Of a stretch of 64,000 nt of DNA, positions 28,301-36,378 are shown one piece after another. The position numbers and the translations under genes were made by a program. A model generated the notes under the pieces. That model was not told where the DNA came from and made no database searches. It saw only the letters and a list, made by a program, of their open reading frames with translations. The stretch is from Desulfobacter sp. (lineage in GTDB: Bacteria > Desulfobacterota > Desulfobacteria > Desulfobacterales > Desulfobacteraceae), in contig CP054838.1 in the NCBI GenBank assembly GCA_028768545.1, positions 3,459,001 to 3,523,000 on the forward strand, read 5' to 3'. Numbering within the stretch: position 1 is the stretch's first letter; each line of letters begins with the position of its first letter.

Positions 28301-29376
28301 CTTGAACTGCCGTTATACTCTTTGGATGCACTGGATTCATACCATGAGTCATGTTCGGAATATCCTGAATCCTTATTGTCAATTACAATTTCAGATCCTG
28401 TGCCTGGAACATCCACCTCAATGCCTATGGGTAGAACCGTCTGTCTTAATCCTGAATTAATGGAATAAAATCCCACATATACCCAGTCAAGATTATAAAT
28501 AGCTCCTGCAACAGCCGCCTTTGCCGTGAGTTCCCGCTTTCTGTAAAAAGAAAACCAATTGGCAAAATTCTGAAGGTCCTGGGCATCTGTGACATAGCTT
28601 AAAAAGGTATCATCTTCATCATACCGGCTTGCCTTTACGCCATTGGGGATTGCTGCCCCGGTTTTCAGGTAGAGCTCGCCATTGTCCATGGTGTTGTCAT
28701 TGTCATGATCGGTGAACAGGTAATAGGCCCTGACACCTGCAACAAAATTCACCAGATAAACATCCTCTCCCGTATCCTGTACACCATCTGAATCAGTATC
28801 ATCTAGGACAAAATAATGGGCGTTTTTTACAGAGACGGTTCCCCCGGATCCGGCCGTTAAAGCGTAATACTCTCCTTCCATGTTAAACTTGGAACTTGAA
28901 GAGTTGGTATTATAGGGGTTGGACCATGGCGTTGAGGTGTCAGCATCATTCATCTTGGGCCAGGGCGAATAAATGGCATTGGCATCAAAAAAAAGTTTGT
29001 TATAGCCAGCCCATTGCCCTTTCCACATCCTGCGCTCAGTGGAGTTCAGGATATAGTCTGAGTTATATGCCCTGTCCTGGTAGGAATTGATAAAGGCAGA
29101 ATCTGGATACAAATAAAATTCCCCTTCAAACTTACCATCGCTTTGGGGGGTCATAAATTCCCAGTCCATGGACCCTGAATTATCAAGAACAAACATGACA
29201 TTGGCAGGCGCTGCCTGGACTTTGGTTTCCATGGGAACGTTGGATATATCATCAGCACAAACGGCCAACAAGACATCAACCGGCGCAAGCATGATTATAC
29301 AAGCCAACCAGAGGGTCAGCCTGAAAATAAGTTTATTTTCCAATCTTAAGGTTTTCAATCGCTTGCCTTTCATCAT
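25303..29376 (-). CDS. pilY1: PilY1/PilC-type pilus tip protein with VWA and golvesin-like domains
   Basis: A 1,357-residue exported protein. The signal peptide spans about residues 1-40. A von Willebrand A domain starts with the MIDAS motif DNSGSM at 65-70 and resumes with AIVMTDGFWNGD near residue 530. Between these parts, residues 330-459 form a golvesin-like beta-sandwich (GGYARFTP, YKVYVWYTEAG, GYVEVKRDN, ADAVKFVEL). The C-terminal half is the PilY1 beta-propeller with the calcium-loop segment DVNNDLRADYVYAGD followed by LKGNLWKFDLT. PilY1 sits at the pilus tip, promotes pilus extension and mediates adhesion. AGGAGGC abuts ATGATG; the second ATG (29373) has better spacing. It follows pilX by 109 bases. 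Confidence 0.93.
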   Translation of the reverse strand: MMKGKRLKTLRLENKLIFRLTLWLACIIMLAPVDVLLAVCADDISNVPMETKVQAAPANVMFVLDNSGSMDWEFMTPQSDGKFEGEFYLYPDSAFINSYQDRAYNSDYILNSTERRMWKGQWAGYNKLFFDANAIYSPWPKMNDADTSTPWSNPYNTNSSSSKFNMEGEYYALTAGSGGTVSVKNAHYFVLDDTDSDGVQDTGEDVYLVNFVAGVRAYYLFTDHDNDNTMDNGELYLKTGAAIPNGVKASRYDEDDTFLSYVTDAQDLQNFANWFSFYRKRELTAKAAVAGAIYNLDWVYVGFYSINSGLRQTVLPIGIEVDVPGTGSEIVIDNKDSGYSEHDSWYESSASKEYNGSSRYTTRRGGYARFTPNISSVGTYKVYVWYTEAGTRDTQALYTVSYNGGTYTKRINQQVDDGEWVELGDYEFQAGTSGYVEVKRDNTSTGSSSSADAVKFVELTGSSTTSILDETDTLLNNLYDMNSSGGTPLRTALENVGEYFHADDGHSGGLGDSPYASEANGGACQQAFAIVMTDGFWNGDDPGVGNADANTSNIYDGVPYADPDSNTLADVAMYFYKNDLSSNLDNVVPTNSCDPANHQHMVTYGVSFGVTGGLTPENYHSCLLDGSKPPWPDNVNTDSEKIDDLYHASVNGRGLFFSAGNPQELVASLASVTANIASRISSGASVSVNGEELNTGTTLYQASYISDNWTGDVTAYPVDPATGEIKKEESDILWHASDQLQLLSAAQRNIITYDPLSGSGVEFSYSELDADQKNHMNPDPATAEKVVRFIRGEEISGFRSRSKKLGDIIHSAPLFMGESIYAGANDGMFHAFDADTGQERFAYIPNLVMDNFHNQTTPEESFYASGYTHRYFVDLTPHARSGVEPGSDYSHSTFTYLVGGLGKGGKGYYCLDITNADSKTYSTDISSVKPMVKWEYPTTTATPDEIDSLGYSYSMPFIVRTNISYTEKDASNVEKTKYKWAVIFGNGYGSDNGSSELFIIDMDGKLIRKIDTKALGCNGLSTPFIIDVNNDLRADYVYAGDLKGNLWKFDLTSSDPDKWEVAHMDGTTPAPFFSVPGKAITSKPDVMRHCNSGYVNTDLSCAMNTTPGYLVTFGTGKYLNESDRTSAASEYVFGLWDYGDDDDDDEYLGSFDPTATPQLGNLANTISLVEQKEEASSGYYNGVYLRILTGNIPDWTVACDTDSDENPDPTANVGWFFQLNGGERVIKDMIIRNNNLIYLTFIPDTSPCSGGGNSIIHEVNACTGGRLDSAQFDINNDREITDDDLLEIEVTDPVTGGKVTIFVPPTGKMQTGLLHIPVFIRFPDKPVEMKIFSTSAASTETLYELAEPRGMFYWRTH

Positions 29377-29485
29377 GCCTCCTAAATTACGTTTGGCTTT
29401 ACCGGCTTTAAAAGTTCAGGTAAGGATTAAGCTAAATATGCAAAAAACGAACCACGACCTTTTAAAGCCTTCGGCTCGGTGCTGA

Positions 29486-30013
29486 TCAAAAGCGTTTTAA
29501 ATACCCGATTTCGATGACTGCACTTCCATTGTTGGAAGCCGATTTTCCATAGACGGCAAACTCGTAAAGCCTTGATGAGCCGATATCCAGAGAACTGCCA
29601 TCTCTGAGGCCTTCAGCAATGGTTGAAAAACTTGAATTGTCAATGTTGGTAATGGAAGAGGTGCCGGCATTGTCTGACGCCCCGCCTGCCGTGATCCAGT
29701 TGTCAGCATTTGAAAAATCTATGGTTCCGTCATCCGGGTGAACCCAGGCTTTATTGGTATATTCAGGAATCAGTTCACTTGAATTATTTTCTTTTTCCAA
29801 ATAAAAGGCACCCTCATTGGCGCAGGATTCTGCATGGTAAAAATTGGTCTGATAAATGCGTTCATTTCTGACAATCTGGTATTCAGTGGAGGTGGTATTG
29901 ATCGAACTTAATCCCATAACGGTTAAAACGGACAAGAGAATCAATGCCAGGAGCAGAACAGATCCCTTTTCATTGTTTAAAATCGGGTCTTTTTTAAAAA
30001 TTAATGGCTTCAT
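29486..30013 (-). CDS. pilX: PilX-type minor pilin assembly protein
   Basis: A 175-residue protein. A leader ending in NNEKG is followed by a strongly hydrophobic N-terminal helix, SVLLLALILLSVLTVMGLSS, then EYQIVRNERIYQTNFYHAESCANEGAFY. That last stretch (NERxxQxxFYxAE) is the PilX N-terminal signature. As in PilX, the acidic residue at position 5 of the mature helix is absent. ATG 30013 is chosen because the pilin leader starts there; the frame is open to 30070. It begins 7 bases after the pilV stop. PilX is a minor pilin that primes pilus assembly with PilV, PilW and PilY1. Confidence 0.82.
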   Translation of the reverse strand: MKPLIFKKDPILNNEKGSVLLLALILLSVLTVMGLSSINTTSTEYQIVRNERIYQTNFYHAESCANEGAFYLEKENNSSELIPEYTNKAWVHPDDGTIDFSNADNWITAGGASDNAGTSSITNIDNSSFSTIAEGLRDGSSLDIGSSRLYEFAVYGKSASNNGSAVIEIGYLKRF

Positions 30014-30335
30014 TTTAATTTTATATCCCTGATTTGATAAAGGTGATATTTGATCTGATCTTCTGTTCATTGTCTTTTACCCTTAAATTGATTTCCTTTA
30101 CATCATCGGTTCCATCCGTATCAAGATCAATTCCCGTCACCTTGTATTCCAGGGTAAATCCGGCAGGAACGGTATCCAGGTCAGCAGTGGTGACCACGGT
30201 ATACCCGTCTGCCGTGGAGGCACCGGCATTTGTTATGGAGTTATAGCCGGCCATCACAAAGGATTCAACCTGGCTTTGGGCCGTGAGATTGGCGTCGGTA
30301 AATTTAACGGTATCTGCATTGCCCTGAATGGAACT

Positions 30336-30343
30336 GATGTGCA
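30336..30343. repeat. Target-site duplication, left copy (IS in pilV)
   Basis: GATGTGCA directly outside the left inverted repeat at 30344. It is repeated exactly at 31867-31874. Confidence 0.95.
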
Positions 30344-30365
30344 GGGCGCATTCCCATTTTCCCGG

Positions 30366-31765
30366 TTATACCGCTGGCACTGGATTGTGCATGTTTGCCA
30401 TCTGCTTCAGGCAGTTCCAACGCCCTGCTTTATAAAATGATCGCAGCATAATCATTTTTTCTGCATTCTCCCGATACCAAAAGATGCATGGACCTTTAAG
30501 ACGTAAATTCACGACTCTCCGAATCGAACTTTCAATAGCACCGCTGCCAATAGGTAAGTTCAACGCTTTTACAGTTGAGAAATTAAGCCTCAGTTCATTG
30601 CGCACAAAATAATCCCGTTCCGTCTTGATAGCCTTACTGTTTCTGCCTCTACAAAGCTTCTGGACGGCCTGTACCACCTCAATCGCCTTTCCCTTCAGCA
30701 GAAGACCTCGCTGCTTCGATACCCAGCGTTTGCGTTCCTTGGATGACCAGGTCTTCCTTAAGCCTGCTACTGTACCCAGATGCTCAACTGCATGGTAGAA
30801 ATCGAGAAGTTCATACACACGCTCAGGAGCCAAACCCAATGCTTTTAGCAGTCCGGGGATTCGATTCCAAATCCAATGTGCCCCATCTGCAACAAACAGT
30901 ATTTTGTCTGAGTTCTGAATATGAAGGGAGTTCAAATAACCCTTTAACAAGTGGAATACACCATCCGGTCCATTGAAACAGCCATCAATAAATGGTGAAA
31001 AGCTTTTTTCTTGTTTTCTATGGGCGTCCACTACATAAATGATCAAAAGCTTGGGTTCTCGCCATGCCCCACGAAATCGGGTTCTATCCTTTTGGGTTTT
31101 TGGTCCCCTTTTCTTCTCTCTGAGCCGAGTGCGGCCACCATCAGTGCTGATAACGACTCGCCGCCCTTCAAGTAAATCTCCATCATTTAATGGGATTCGG
31201 CCCGCTTGTTGTTCGGCTCGAGCCCGCTCTGCGTACCGATAGGTCAGTTTACGGATGACCTTTATACCCAACGTCATCCCACGGTCACAAAGCACTTGAC
31301 GGACTTCTTCAAAAGAACTTAATAAGGCTGACCAAGAACTCACCATAGAAGCCAAAGCAGGCGAGCAGCGATCATGGATTCCAAGAAGGATTAAACCAGC
31401 GTATGCACCTTTATATCTTTTTCCTTTTCGGCGGTCACAGGACCTTCGATAGTATCGAACATGAATATCAACCGAACTATCTGTACAAAGCTGAATCCAA
31501 ACGGTCTCAAGCCCTTCGCTTTTCATCCGTCCCGGCCAATTGGACATCAATTCTTTTTCTTGGTCGACCTGTTCAGAGGAATCTACTGAGGCCTGGATCT
31601 TTTTTTTAAAAAAAAAGCGCTTATCCGATTTGTATACTCAAGGATTTCCTGCTCCATCTGTTCTAATTCGTTAGCGTTACGAACCAAGCGATTTGGATCT
31701 TCTTCCAGTTCTTTGAGGCATGCAAGGACTTCATCAACAGTATTACAATCTTCAGCTTTCTTCAT
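30366..31765 (-). CDS. Transposase made by probable -1 ribosomal frameshift
   Basis: The first frame runs from ATG 31765 (MKKAEDCNTVDEVLACLKEL) to TAG 31583-31585. The second, main frame covers 31550 to 30366 and opens upstream through IQASVDSSEQVDQEKEL. A -1 shift on the A8 run at 31600-31607 fuses them into about 466 residues. The first part is a small helical, acidic domain. The second has a DDE-like core, with VVISTDGGRTRLREKKRG, ILFVADGAHWIWNRIPG and YELLDFYHAVEHL, and a C-terminal Glu in IGSGAIESSIRRVVNLRLKG. If frameshifting does not occur, the second frame alone lacks the N-terminal domain. Confidence 0.85.
31600..31607 (-). promoter_or_regulatory. Slippery A8 frameshift site in the transposase
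   Basis: On the minus strand the message reads T9 then A8 then G. In the first frame the codons are TTA AAA AAA AGA. Re-reading one A gives AAA AAG and enters the main transposase frame. Runs like A-AAA-AAG are known -1 slip sites in bacteria and IS elements. A sequencing error in the run is the alternative. Confidence 0.6.
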
Positions 31766-31866
31766 TAGCACAATCCATTTATGTTCATTTCAGCGTAACA
31801 GAGGATATCATTCTTTTTGCTCTAAAAGACAGGCCTTTTTAAAACCGGGAAAATGGGAATGCGCCC

Positions 31867-31874
31867 GATGTGCA
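31867..31874. repeat. Target-site duplication, right copy (IS in pilV)
   Basis: GATGTGCA next to the right inverted repeat ending at 31866. It matches 30336-30343 exactly. Confidence 0.95.
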
Positions 31875-31992
31875 TGCTCATGATCCCCAGCATTCCAATG
31901 GAAAGGATGGCCAAGGCAATCATCAGTTCAATCAGGGTAAATCCGGCCTGGATTTTGATATGGTTTTTATTTTTCATCTGCAAACATCCCGG

Positions 31993-32682
31993 CTAAAGAT
32001 TTAAATTTCTGCACTGAATAATGGTGGTGACATTCCGTGTGGAATTTTGAACCGTACGGTCCACTTCTCCTGTCCCGACCTTGGCCGTAATATTGAGCTG
32101 CACAGCAGCAATATTATTGATAACCGTTGTGGCATTTCCGCTCGAATCAAGATAAGAGATGGTAAAATTGGTATCATCGATATTTTCGGCTATGGCTGCG
32201 ACATTGGCCGTACCGATTTTCATTCCAAGATCCAAGTCATTGTCAGCATAGGCATCGTAAAGATAAAAAGAGATGGTCGAAAGCTCTCCTTTTTCACCAA
32301 CAACACCGTCAGTTCCGTTTAAAACCCCATCCCCGTCCGTATCTTCTGCATTGTCTTTTCCGTCATCATCTGTCACATAGGAAAAGGTCAAAGCATTGGC
32401 CTGGTTGCTTCCGTTTCCCGCATTAATAATACCGGCATTGGAATCTCCATTATAAGGATCATATCCGGCCATGCGAATCTCCCGGGTCATGATATAAATG
32501 CCTGACCTGATATTCTGCTGCATGGCAACCACCTGCTCCTGGCCCATATGGGCCTCCTGCTGCCCTAGAAAACTTGAAATCAGGCCTGCTGCAACAATAC
32601 CAACCAATGCCATGGTCACAAGCAGTTCAATCAGGGTAAACCCCTTATTGTTGAATCCTTTTTGCTGTTTTGTCTTGTCCAT
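31993..32682 (-). CDS. pilW: PilW-type minor pilin
   Basis: A 229-residue prepilin-like protein. Leader MDKTKQQKGFNNKG precedes the cleavage site, and the helix FTLIELLVTMALVGIVAAGL has Glu at mature position 5. The PilW signature follows: QEQVVAMQQNIRSGIYIMTREIRMAGYDP. PilW is a minor pilin that works with PilV, PilX and PilY1 in priming the pilus. It lies 8 bases after fimT and 15 bases before pilV. Stop is TAG. Confidence 0.9.
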   Translation of the reverse strand: MDKTKQQKGFNNKGFTLIELLVTMALVGIVAAGLISSFLGQQEAHMGQEQVVAMQQNIRSGIYIMTREIRMAGYDPYNGDSNAGIINAGNGSNQANALTFSYVTDDDGKDNAEDTDGDGVLNGTDGVVGEKGELSTISFYLYDAYADNDLDLGMKIGTANVAAIAENIDDTNFTISYLDSSGNATTVINNIAAVQLNITAKVGTGEVDRTVQNSTRNVTTIIQCRNLNL

Positions 32683-32690
32683 GGATCCCC

Positions 32691-33185
32691 CTATTCCACC
32701 CTGATATTCCCGGCAGTGTTGATAACAACCTTTTTAGAATTTCCTCCTGCAAGCGTGAGGGTAATAGTGCCATTGCCCAGTCCGTCACTTGGCAGCCCCC
32801 TGCCGTTGAATCCGAATTCATTATCTGCATAATTGGAGGTGAGCGTCAGATAAGTTTTAAGCTCAATGGTCTTGAGTTCTTCTCCGACATCATAATCCGC
32901 ATTATTGTTTGCATCCAGAAAGGTAATGTACTGGGACTTGCCTCCGGTCTGGCGAATGGCAATCCTGATTTCTTTATTTTCCTTTACTGCCATGAGTTTT
33001 ATATTCTGAATGGCGGCAACCAACCCTCTTGCCGCGCTTCTAAGCTGATATTCTTTGATCATCCCGCCCATATTAGGAAGTGCTATCGCGGAAAGAACAG
33101 CAATCATGGATAAAACAATGACAAGTTCTATCACCGTGAATCCTGATTCCTTTGTTTTATGGGCTGTTGATTTTATCATGTTCAC
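32691..33185 (-). CDS. fimT: GspH/FimT-type pseudopilin
   Basis: A 164-residue pseudopilin. The leader ends in KESG, followed by FTVIELVIVLSMIAVLSAIALP and the FimT/GspH pattern GGMIKEYQLRSAARGLVAAIQNIKLMAVKE. The C-terminal half is a beta-rich globular domain (FNGRGLPSDG, GTITLTLAGG, GNIRVE). It is the first gene of the minor pilin run fimT-pilW-pilV-pilX-pilY1. The AT-rich 283-base gap upstream should hold its promoter, though I could not identify one. Stop is TAG. Confidence 0.88.
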   Translation of the reverse strand: MNMIKSTAHKTKESGFTVIELVIVLSMIAVLSAIALPNMGGMIKEYQLRSAARGLVAAIQNIKLMAVKENKEIRIAIRQTGGKSQYITFLDANNNADYDVGEELKTIELKTYLTLTSNYADNEFGFNGRGLPSDGLGNGTITLTLAGGNSKKVVINTAGNIRVE

Positions 33186-33468
33186 CTTTTGATATGCAAA
33201 ATGAATGCAATGGCTTTGGATAAATAAAAATATATCTAAAAATTAAGGGTTAAGGGTTTTAAGCGTACACTTATCTTTACTCAGCACACTCTTTGAATTT
33301 GATCATATTTGGTTAAATATCATGTCAACTGATTAAATATCACCAATGTTATTTTTTCTGAAAACAAATAATTCAAAATCAATTCTATTCCCATTGGCTA
33401 AATAAAATCGAATATTTAAAATTTAATAAAGTATACAAAGATGACCCGATTTTTTCAATTTTTTTATC

Positions 33469-35592
33469 TTAAATATTAGGCTCTTGGGTTTTCCAGGCCC
33501 GGCCGTTTTCCAATTCTTTGGTTTGTACTTTAATTTCTCTGGCAAAGGCAGCCCTTATTTCCTCCTCGGATAAGGGTAAAATCGGATAAGCATCCTTTTG
33601 AATACTATCCAGCATGGAGAAAATATCCTCCAAAGAAAAATGTTCAAGTACTTTGAGAGTTTGTTCCTCTGCTTTTGCCATATCTTTCTGGCCGAAATAG
33701 TTTTGAATCAGGGCAATACCGATGTACAGCTGATTGGGAGAATTGAGGGAAATGGCTTTATTCAGATAGTGCTCTGCCCTGGCATACTCATTGTTCACCA
33801 TATTGGCATACCCAAAATAGGTGATAGCATCAAGGTCAAAAGGATCTTTTAAAATGGCTTCAAGCCCACTTTTTAAAGCAGGCTTTAATTGATGATCTTT
33901 CAGATATATCAAGGTCCTTAGGTTTAACCCCATCTGATTCAAATTTTTATGCTTGATATTTTGTAATATAGCCTTTGCAGCAGTCTCTATTTTGTCAGCC
34001 TTAACCAAAAGTTGAAGATAGCCGGCTATATTTTCTTTTAGAGGAAAAACTTCGATTGCTTTTTGTCTATATTTGATTGCCTTTTCAATCTCGCCCTTTT
34101 TCTCATATCCAAGACCTAAATTAACATAGGCCACCATTTTTGAATAGGCAGGCTTGCTATTATTTTTTTCCAGAGATTCCTTATTCAACTCTATGACAAA
34201 ATCCCAGTCTTTTTGAAATTGAACATGAAAGGCTGAATAATTTTGGTACGGCCTGGATCTGCCAGGTGCTTTTTCCAGAGCAGAAAGCCAGAGGCTTTTT
34301 TCGGTTTTCCATTCAATATTTCTAAGATAGGTTCCCATTCCCAAAATAAAAATAAAACAGGTAAGAAGTATCGAAGAAAGAACGAGCATAAATCTATTAT
34401 TTTTTTGGATTTTAAGGTCTTTGAAATAGCTGACGCAAAAAAAAGACAAGGGCAGAAAGAAAAACATGGAAGGGATATAATTACGATGTTCAAATACAAG
34501 TTCGAGGTCAAGTATAGTGGATTCTACCATATGATTTAAAAAGAAAAACAATAGGGCAAATCCAAGCAAGGGCTGTTTTTTTAAGGCTGCAACACCCGTT
34601 AAAATCAAACCTATGACAAATAAAATTGAACTAAGCGTTGTCCAGGGTGATATAAGCCCTGTGGACAAGTTAAAATCATGCTCTATGGAAAAGAGGGATG
34701 CCACAGGATAGACAAGTTGATAAAGATAAAAACAAAGAATCCTTGATTCGGTCATCAAACGCTGAACCGGAGTATACCGCCTTTGGGAATAGTTTTGGAA
34801 TAATTCATTAATGTCTCCGCCGGTATAGACAAAGGCGACCATACCAAAAAATAGGCCGAGTATAAGAAAACTTAAGAGAACCTTCGGTCTAAATATTTTT
34901 TTTGCTGTAATCTTCTGGAAAAAAAATAATTCAACCAGCAAAGTGGCTCCGGGCAAAAGTATGGCATTTTGCTTGGCCCCAACAGCAAGACAAAAGGCTA
35001 AAATATAGCCCAGAAGAAAAAAAAGTTTAGATCTTATTCTGGAGGCAAACCTGAACTTTAAATAGGTAAAAAGGCCGATAATATAAAACATCCCGGCCAT
35101 GGAGGCCATGCGCTGGACAATATAGGTGACCGCCATGGTCTGAATTGGATGAATAGCCCAGACAATAGCTGCGAGCAATGCGGTTTGGTATCTTAAGGTC
35201 TTGTCTTCAACACTCATCCTGGGGGTTAACAGCAGAAGATTGATTGAAAAAAACAAAAAAACAGCTGCTGTGATATGGATGATCAGGTTGACCAGGTGAT
35301 AGCCAAATAAACTGTCTTGGTGAAAATACCAGTTCATGGCAAAGGTAAACATGGCTACAGGACGGTAGATTTCTCTACCCTCATATTTCCCCCCGTCAAA
35401 AGAGGCAATAAAGTTATTGGCAAGGGTATCAGGATATAGGTCGGATATGGTAATCCTGGGATTTTTTGTGATGTTGTCGTAATCGTCGAGATGCCATGAG
35501 ACATCAAAGGTGTTGGCGTAAACCAGGGTAATGATCAAAGCCGTTAAAACCAGTCCGAAGAGAATATTCTTTTTTTCCAAGGTATACGGCAT
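33469..35592 (-). CDS. GT-C-like polytopic membrane protein with C-terminal TPR repeats
   Basis: A 707-residue protein. Residues 1-410 contain about ten hydrophobic segments with a loop near the start, DVSWHLDDYDNITKNPRI, and the internal GREIYRPVAMFTFAMNW. This layout resembles GT-C glycosyltransferases of the PMT/TMTC type, where the acidic first loop is catalytic. Residues 440-690 hold tetratricopeptide-like helices (NLGLGYEKKGEIEKAIKYRQKAIEV as clearest unit). Such proteins can transfer polyprenyl-linked sugars to proteins outside the inner membrane; activity here is inference. It follows the pilI-like gene by 6 bases, so it is tied to the pilus operon, and may act on the pilin. An O-antigen-type polymerase role is an alternative. 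Confidence 0.7.
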   Translation of the reverse strand: MPYTLEKKNILFGLVLTALIITLVYANTFDVSWHLDDYDNITKNPRITISDLYPDTLANNFIASFDGGKYEGREIYRPVAMFTFAMNWYFHQDSLFGYHLVNLIIHITAAVFLFFSINLLLLTPRMSVEDKTLRYQTALLAAIVWAIHPIQTMAVTYIVQRMASMAGMFYIIGLFTYLKFRFASRIRSKLFFLLGYILAFCLAVGAKQNAILLPGATLLVELFFFQKITAKKIFRPKVLLSFLILGLFFGMVAFVYTGGDINELFQNYSQRRYTPVQRLMTESRILCFYLYQLVYPVASLFSIEHDFNLSTGLISPWTTLSSILFVIGLILTGVAALKKQPLLGFALLFFFLNHMVESTILDLELVFEHRNYIPSMFFFLPLSFFCVSYFKDLKIQKNNRFMLVLSSILLTCFIFILGMGTYLRNIEWKTEKSLWLSALEKAPGRSRPYQNYSAFHVQFQKDWDFVIELNKESLEKNNSKPAYSKMVAYVNLGLGYEKKGEIEKAIKYRQKAIEVFPLKENIAGYLQLLVKADKIETAAKAILQNIKHKNLNQMGLNLRTLIYLKDHQLKPALKSGLEAILKDPFDLDAITYFGYANMVNNEYARAEHYLNKAISLNSPNQLYIGIALIQNYFGQKDMAKAEEQTLKVLEHFSLEDIFSMLDSIQKDAYPILPLSEEEIRAAFAREIKVQTKELENGRAWKTQEPNI

Positions 35593-35598
35593 ATCGTT

Positions 35599-36378
35599 CT
35601 AATCCAGTTTTTTTTGGTTAAAAATAAAAACGGCCCCTACAATCCCTGCAACTATCCATCCGGATCCGGTTAAAAGACTTTGAACTAAAAGTGAGGAATC
35701 AACGGCTTGCTCATAAATCACCAGGGTTCTGTAATTTAAGGCTTCAAGGTTGGGAAAAAGAGTGTACAACCCTGTCAGGATATATTTTAAACTTAACTCC
35801 TGTGTATTCTGGGCATAGGCATAAAGGTATTTTGTCCAATGACCTATAAAATAGATGGCGGTCAGAAAAATCCCATGGAGAAAAGGAGAGGTAAAAACGG
35901 CAAAAAAAAGGCTGAACCCTGCCATTACAGACCATTCCAAAAAAATGGATATAAGCACAATAAAAAATTTACCTGATATGGGGGTGTGGGTCAGAGACAA
36001 GAGCAGGATAAAAATCCCGGATAAAACCAGATAAAGGAGAAGCATGATTATGAATATCCCGAAAAATTTACCCAGGATATAATTTGTCCGGCTCATAGGC
36101 CTTGAAATCATCATATAAATAATTTTTCTTTTCACCTCTGCCTGAATGATGTTCAAACCGAAAAATAATGACGAAATCAGCCCGAATATCCCCAATATCC
36201 AAAATCCTCCATCCAGAATAACCCGGCTTGTATCTCCAACGGCCATCATCCCAAGAATGGCGCTAAAAAAGTATAGAAGCATTCCGGCAAAAACAAGAAC
36301 GAAAAAAGCCCTGTTCCGCAGGTTTTCCTTAACGGTGATTTTTGAAAGGGCAAAAATCTGAAAAAAAGTTATTCTCAT
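35599..36378 (-). CDS. pilI: ABC transporter permease, PilI-like
   Basis: A 259-residue membrane protein with six hydrophobic segments, of the ABC-2 type with an N-terminal amphipathic start (FALSKITVKENLRNRAFF). It overlaps the ATPase gene upstream by 4 bases. In Myxococcus xanthus an ABC exporter of this kind, PilH-PilI, with PilG, is encoded right after pilA and is needed for type IV pili; the same order is seen here. The assignment rests on gene order and family, not on a specific motif. What the transporter moves is unknown. Stop is TAG. Confidence 0.72.
   Translation of the reverse strand: MRITFFQIFALSKITVKENLRNRAFFVLVFAGMLLYFFSAILGMMAVGDTSRVILDGGFWILGIFGLISSLFFGLNIIQAEVKRKIIYMMISRPMSRTNYILGKFFGIFIIMLLLYLVLSGIFILLLSLTHTPISGKFFIVLISIFLEWSVMAGFSLFFAVFTSPFLHGIFLTAIYFIGHWTKYLYAYAQNTQELSLKYILTGLYTLFPNLEALNYRTLVIYEQAVDSSLLVQSLLTGSGWIVAGIVGAVFIFNQKKLD

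Larger units (their letters stand above)
30344..31866 (-). mobile_element. Insertion sequence in pilV, 1,523 bp, ISKra4-like (tentative family)
   Basis: The two ends are a perfect 24-bp inverted repeat beginning GGGCGCATTCCC. The element is bounded by the 8-bp duplication GATGTGCA. It carries a two-frame transposase on the minus strand, the same direction as the pilus genes. GGG-starting ends, 8-bp duplications and a frameshift-type transposase containing STDGGRTRLR point to the ISKra4 group, but the family name rests on memory of motifs and should be checked. The boundaries do not depend on that. Confidence 0.93.
30021..31977 (-). pseudogene. pilV: PilV-type minor pilin, disrupted by insertion sequence
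   Basis: The 5' part, ATG 31977 to 31867, encodes the class III leader and helix: MKNKNHIKIQAG, then [19 protein letters not shown]. After removal of the IS (30344-31866) and one 8-bp target copy, the frame continues in register from MSMHI into SSIQGNADTVKFTD and on to the stop at 30021. The restored protein is 141 residues with the prepilin peptidase site G-F and Glu at mature position 5. Its order between pilW and pilX and the IGMLGIMSMH segment fit PilV. As it stands the gene cannot make a full-length pilin, and the IS may reduce expression of pilX and pilY1 downstream. Confidence 0.9.

Noticed and set aside
27534..28468. Several frames over 70 codons antisense to or shifted within pilY1
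   Set aside because: They are shadows of a 1,357-codon gene with clear domains and have no independent signals.
30336..31874. CRISPR-like or phage attachment repeats near the short repeats
   Set aside because: The repeats are 8-bp target duplications and a 24-bp inverted repeat of a single IS. There is no spaced repeat array anywhere in the window.
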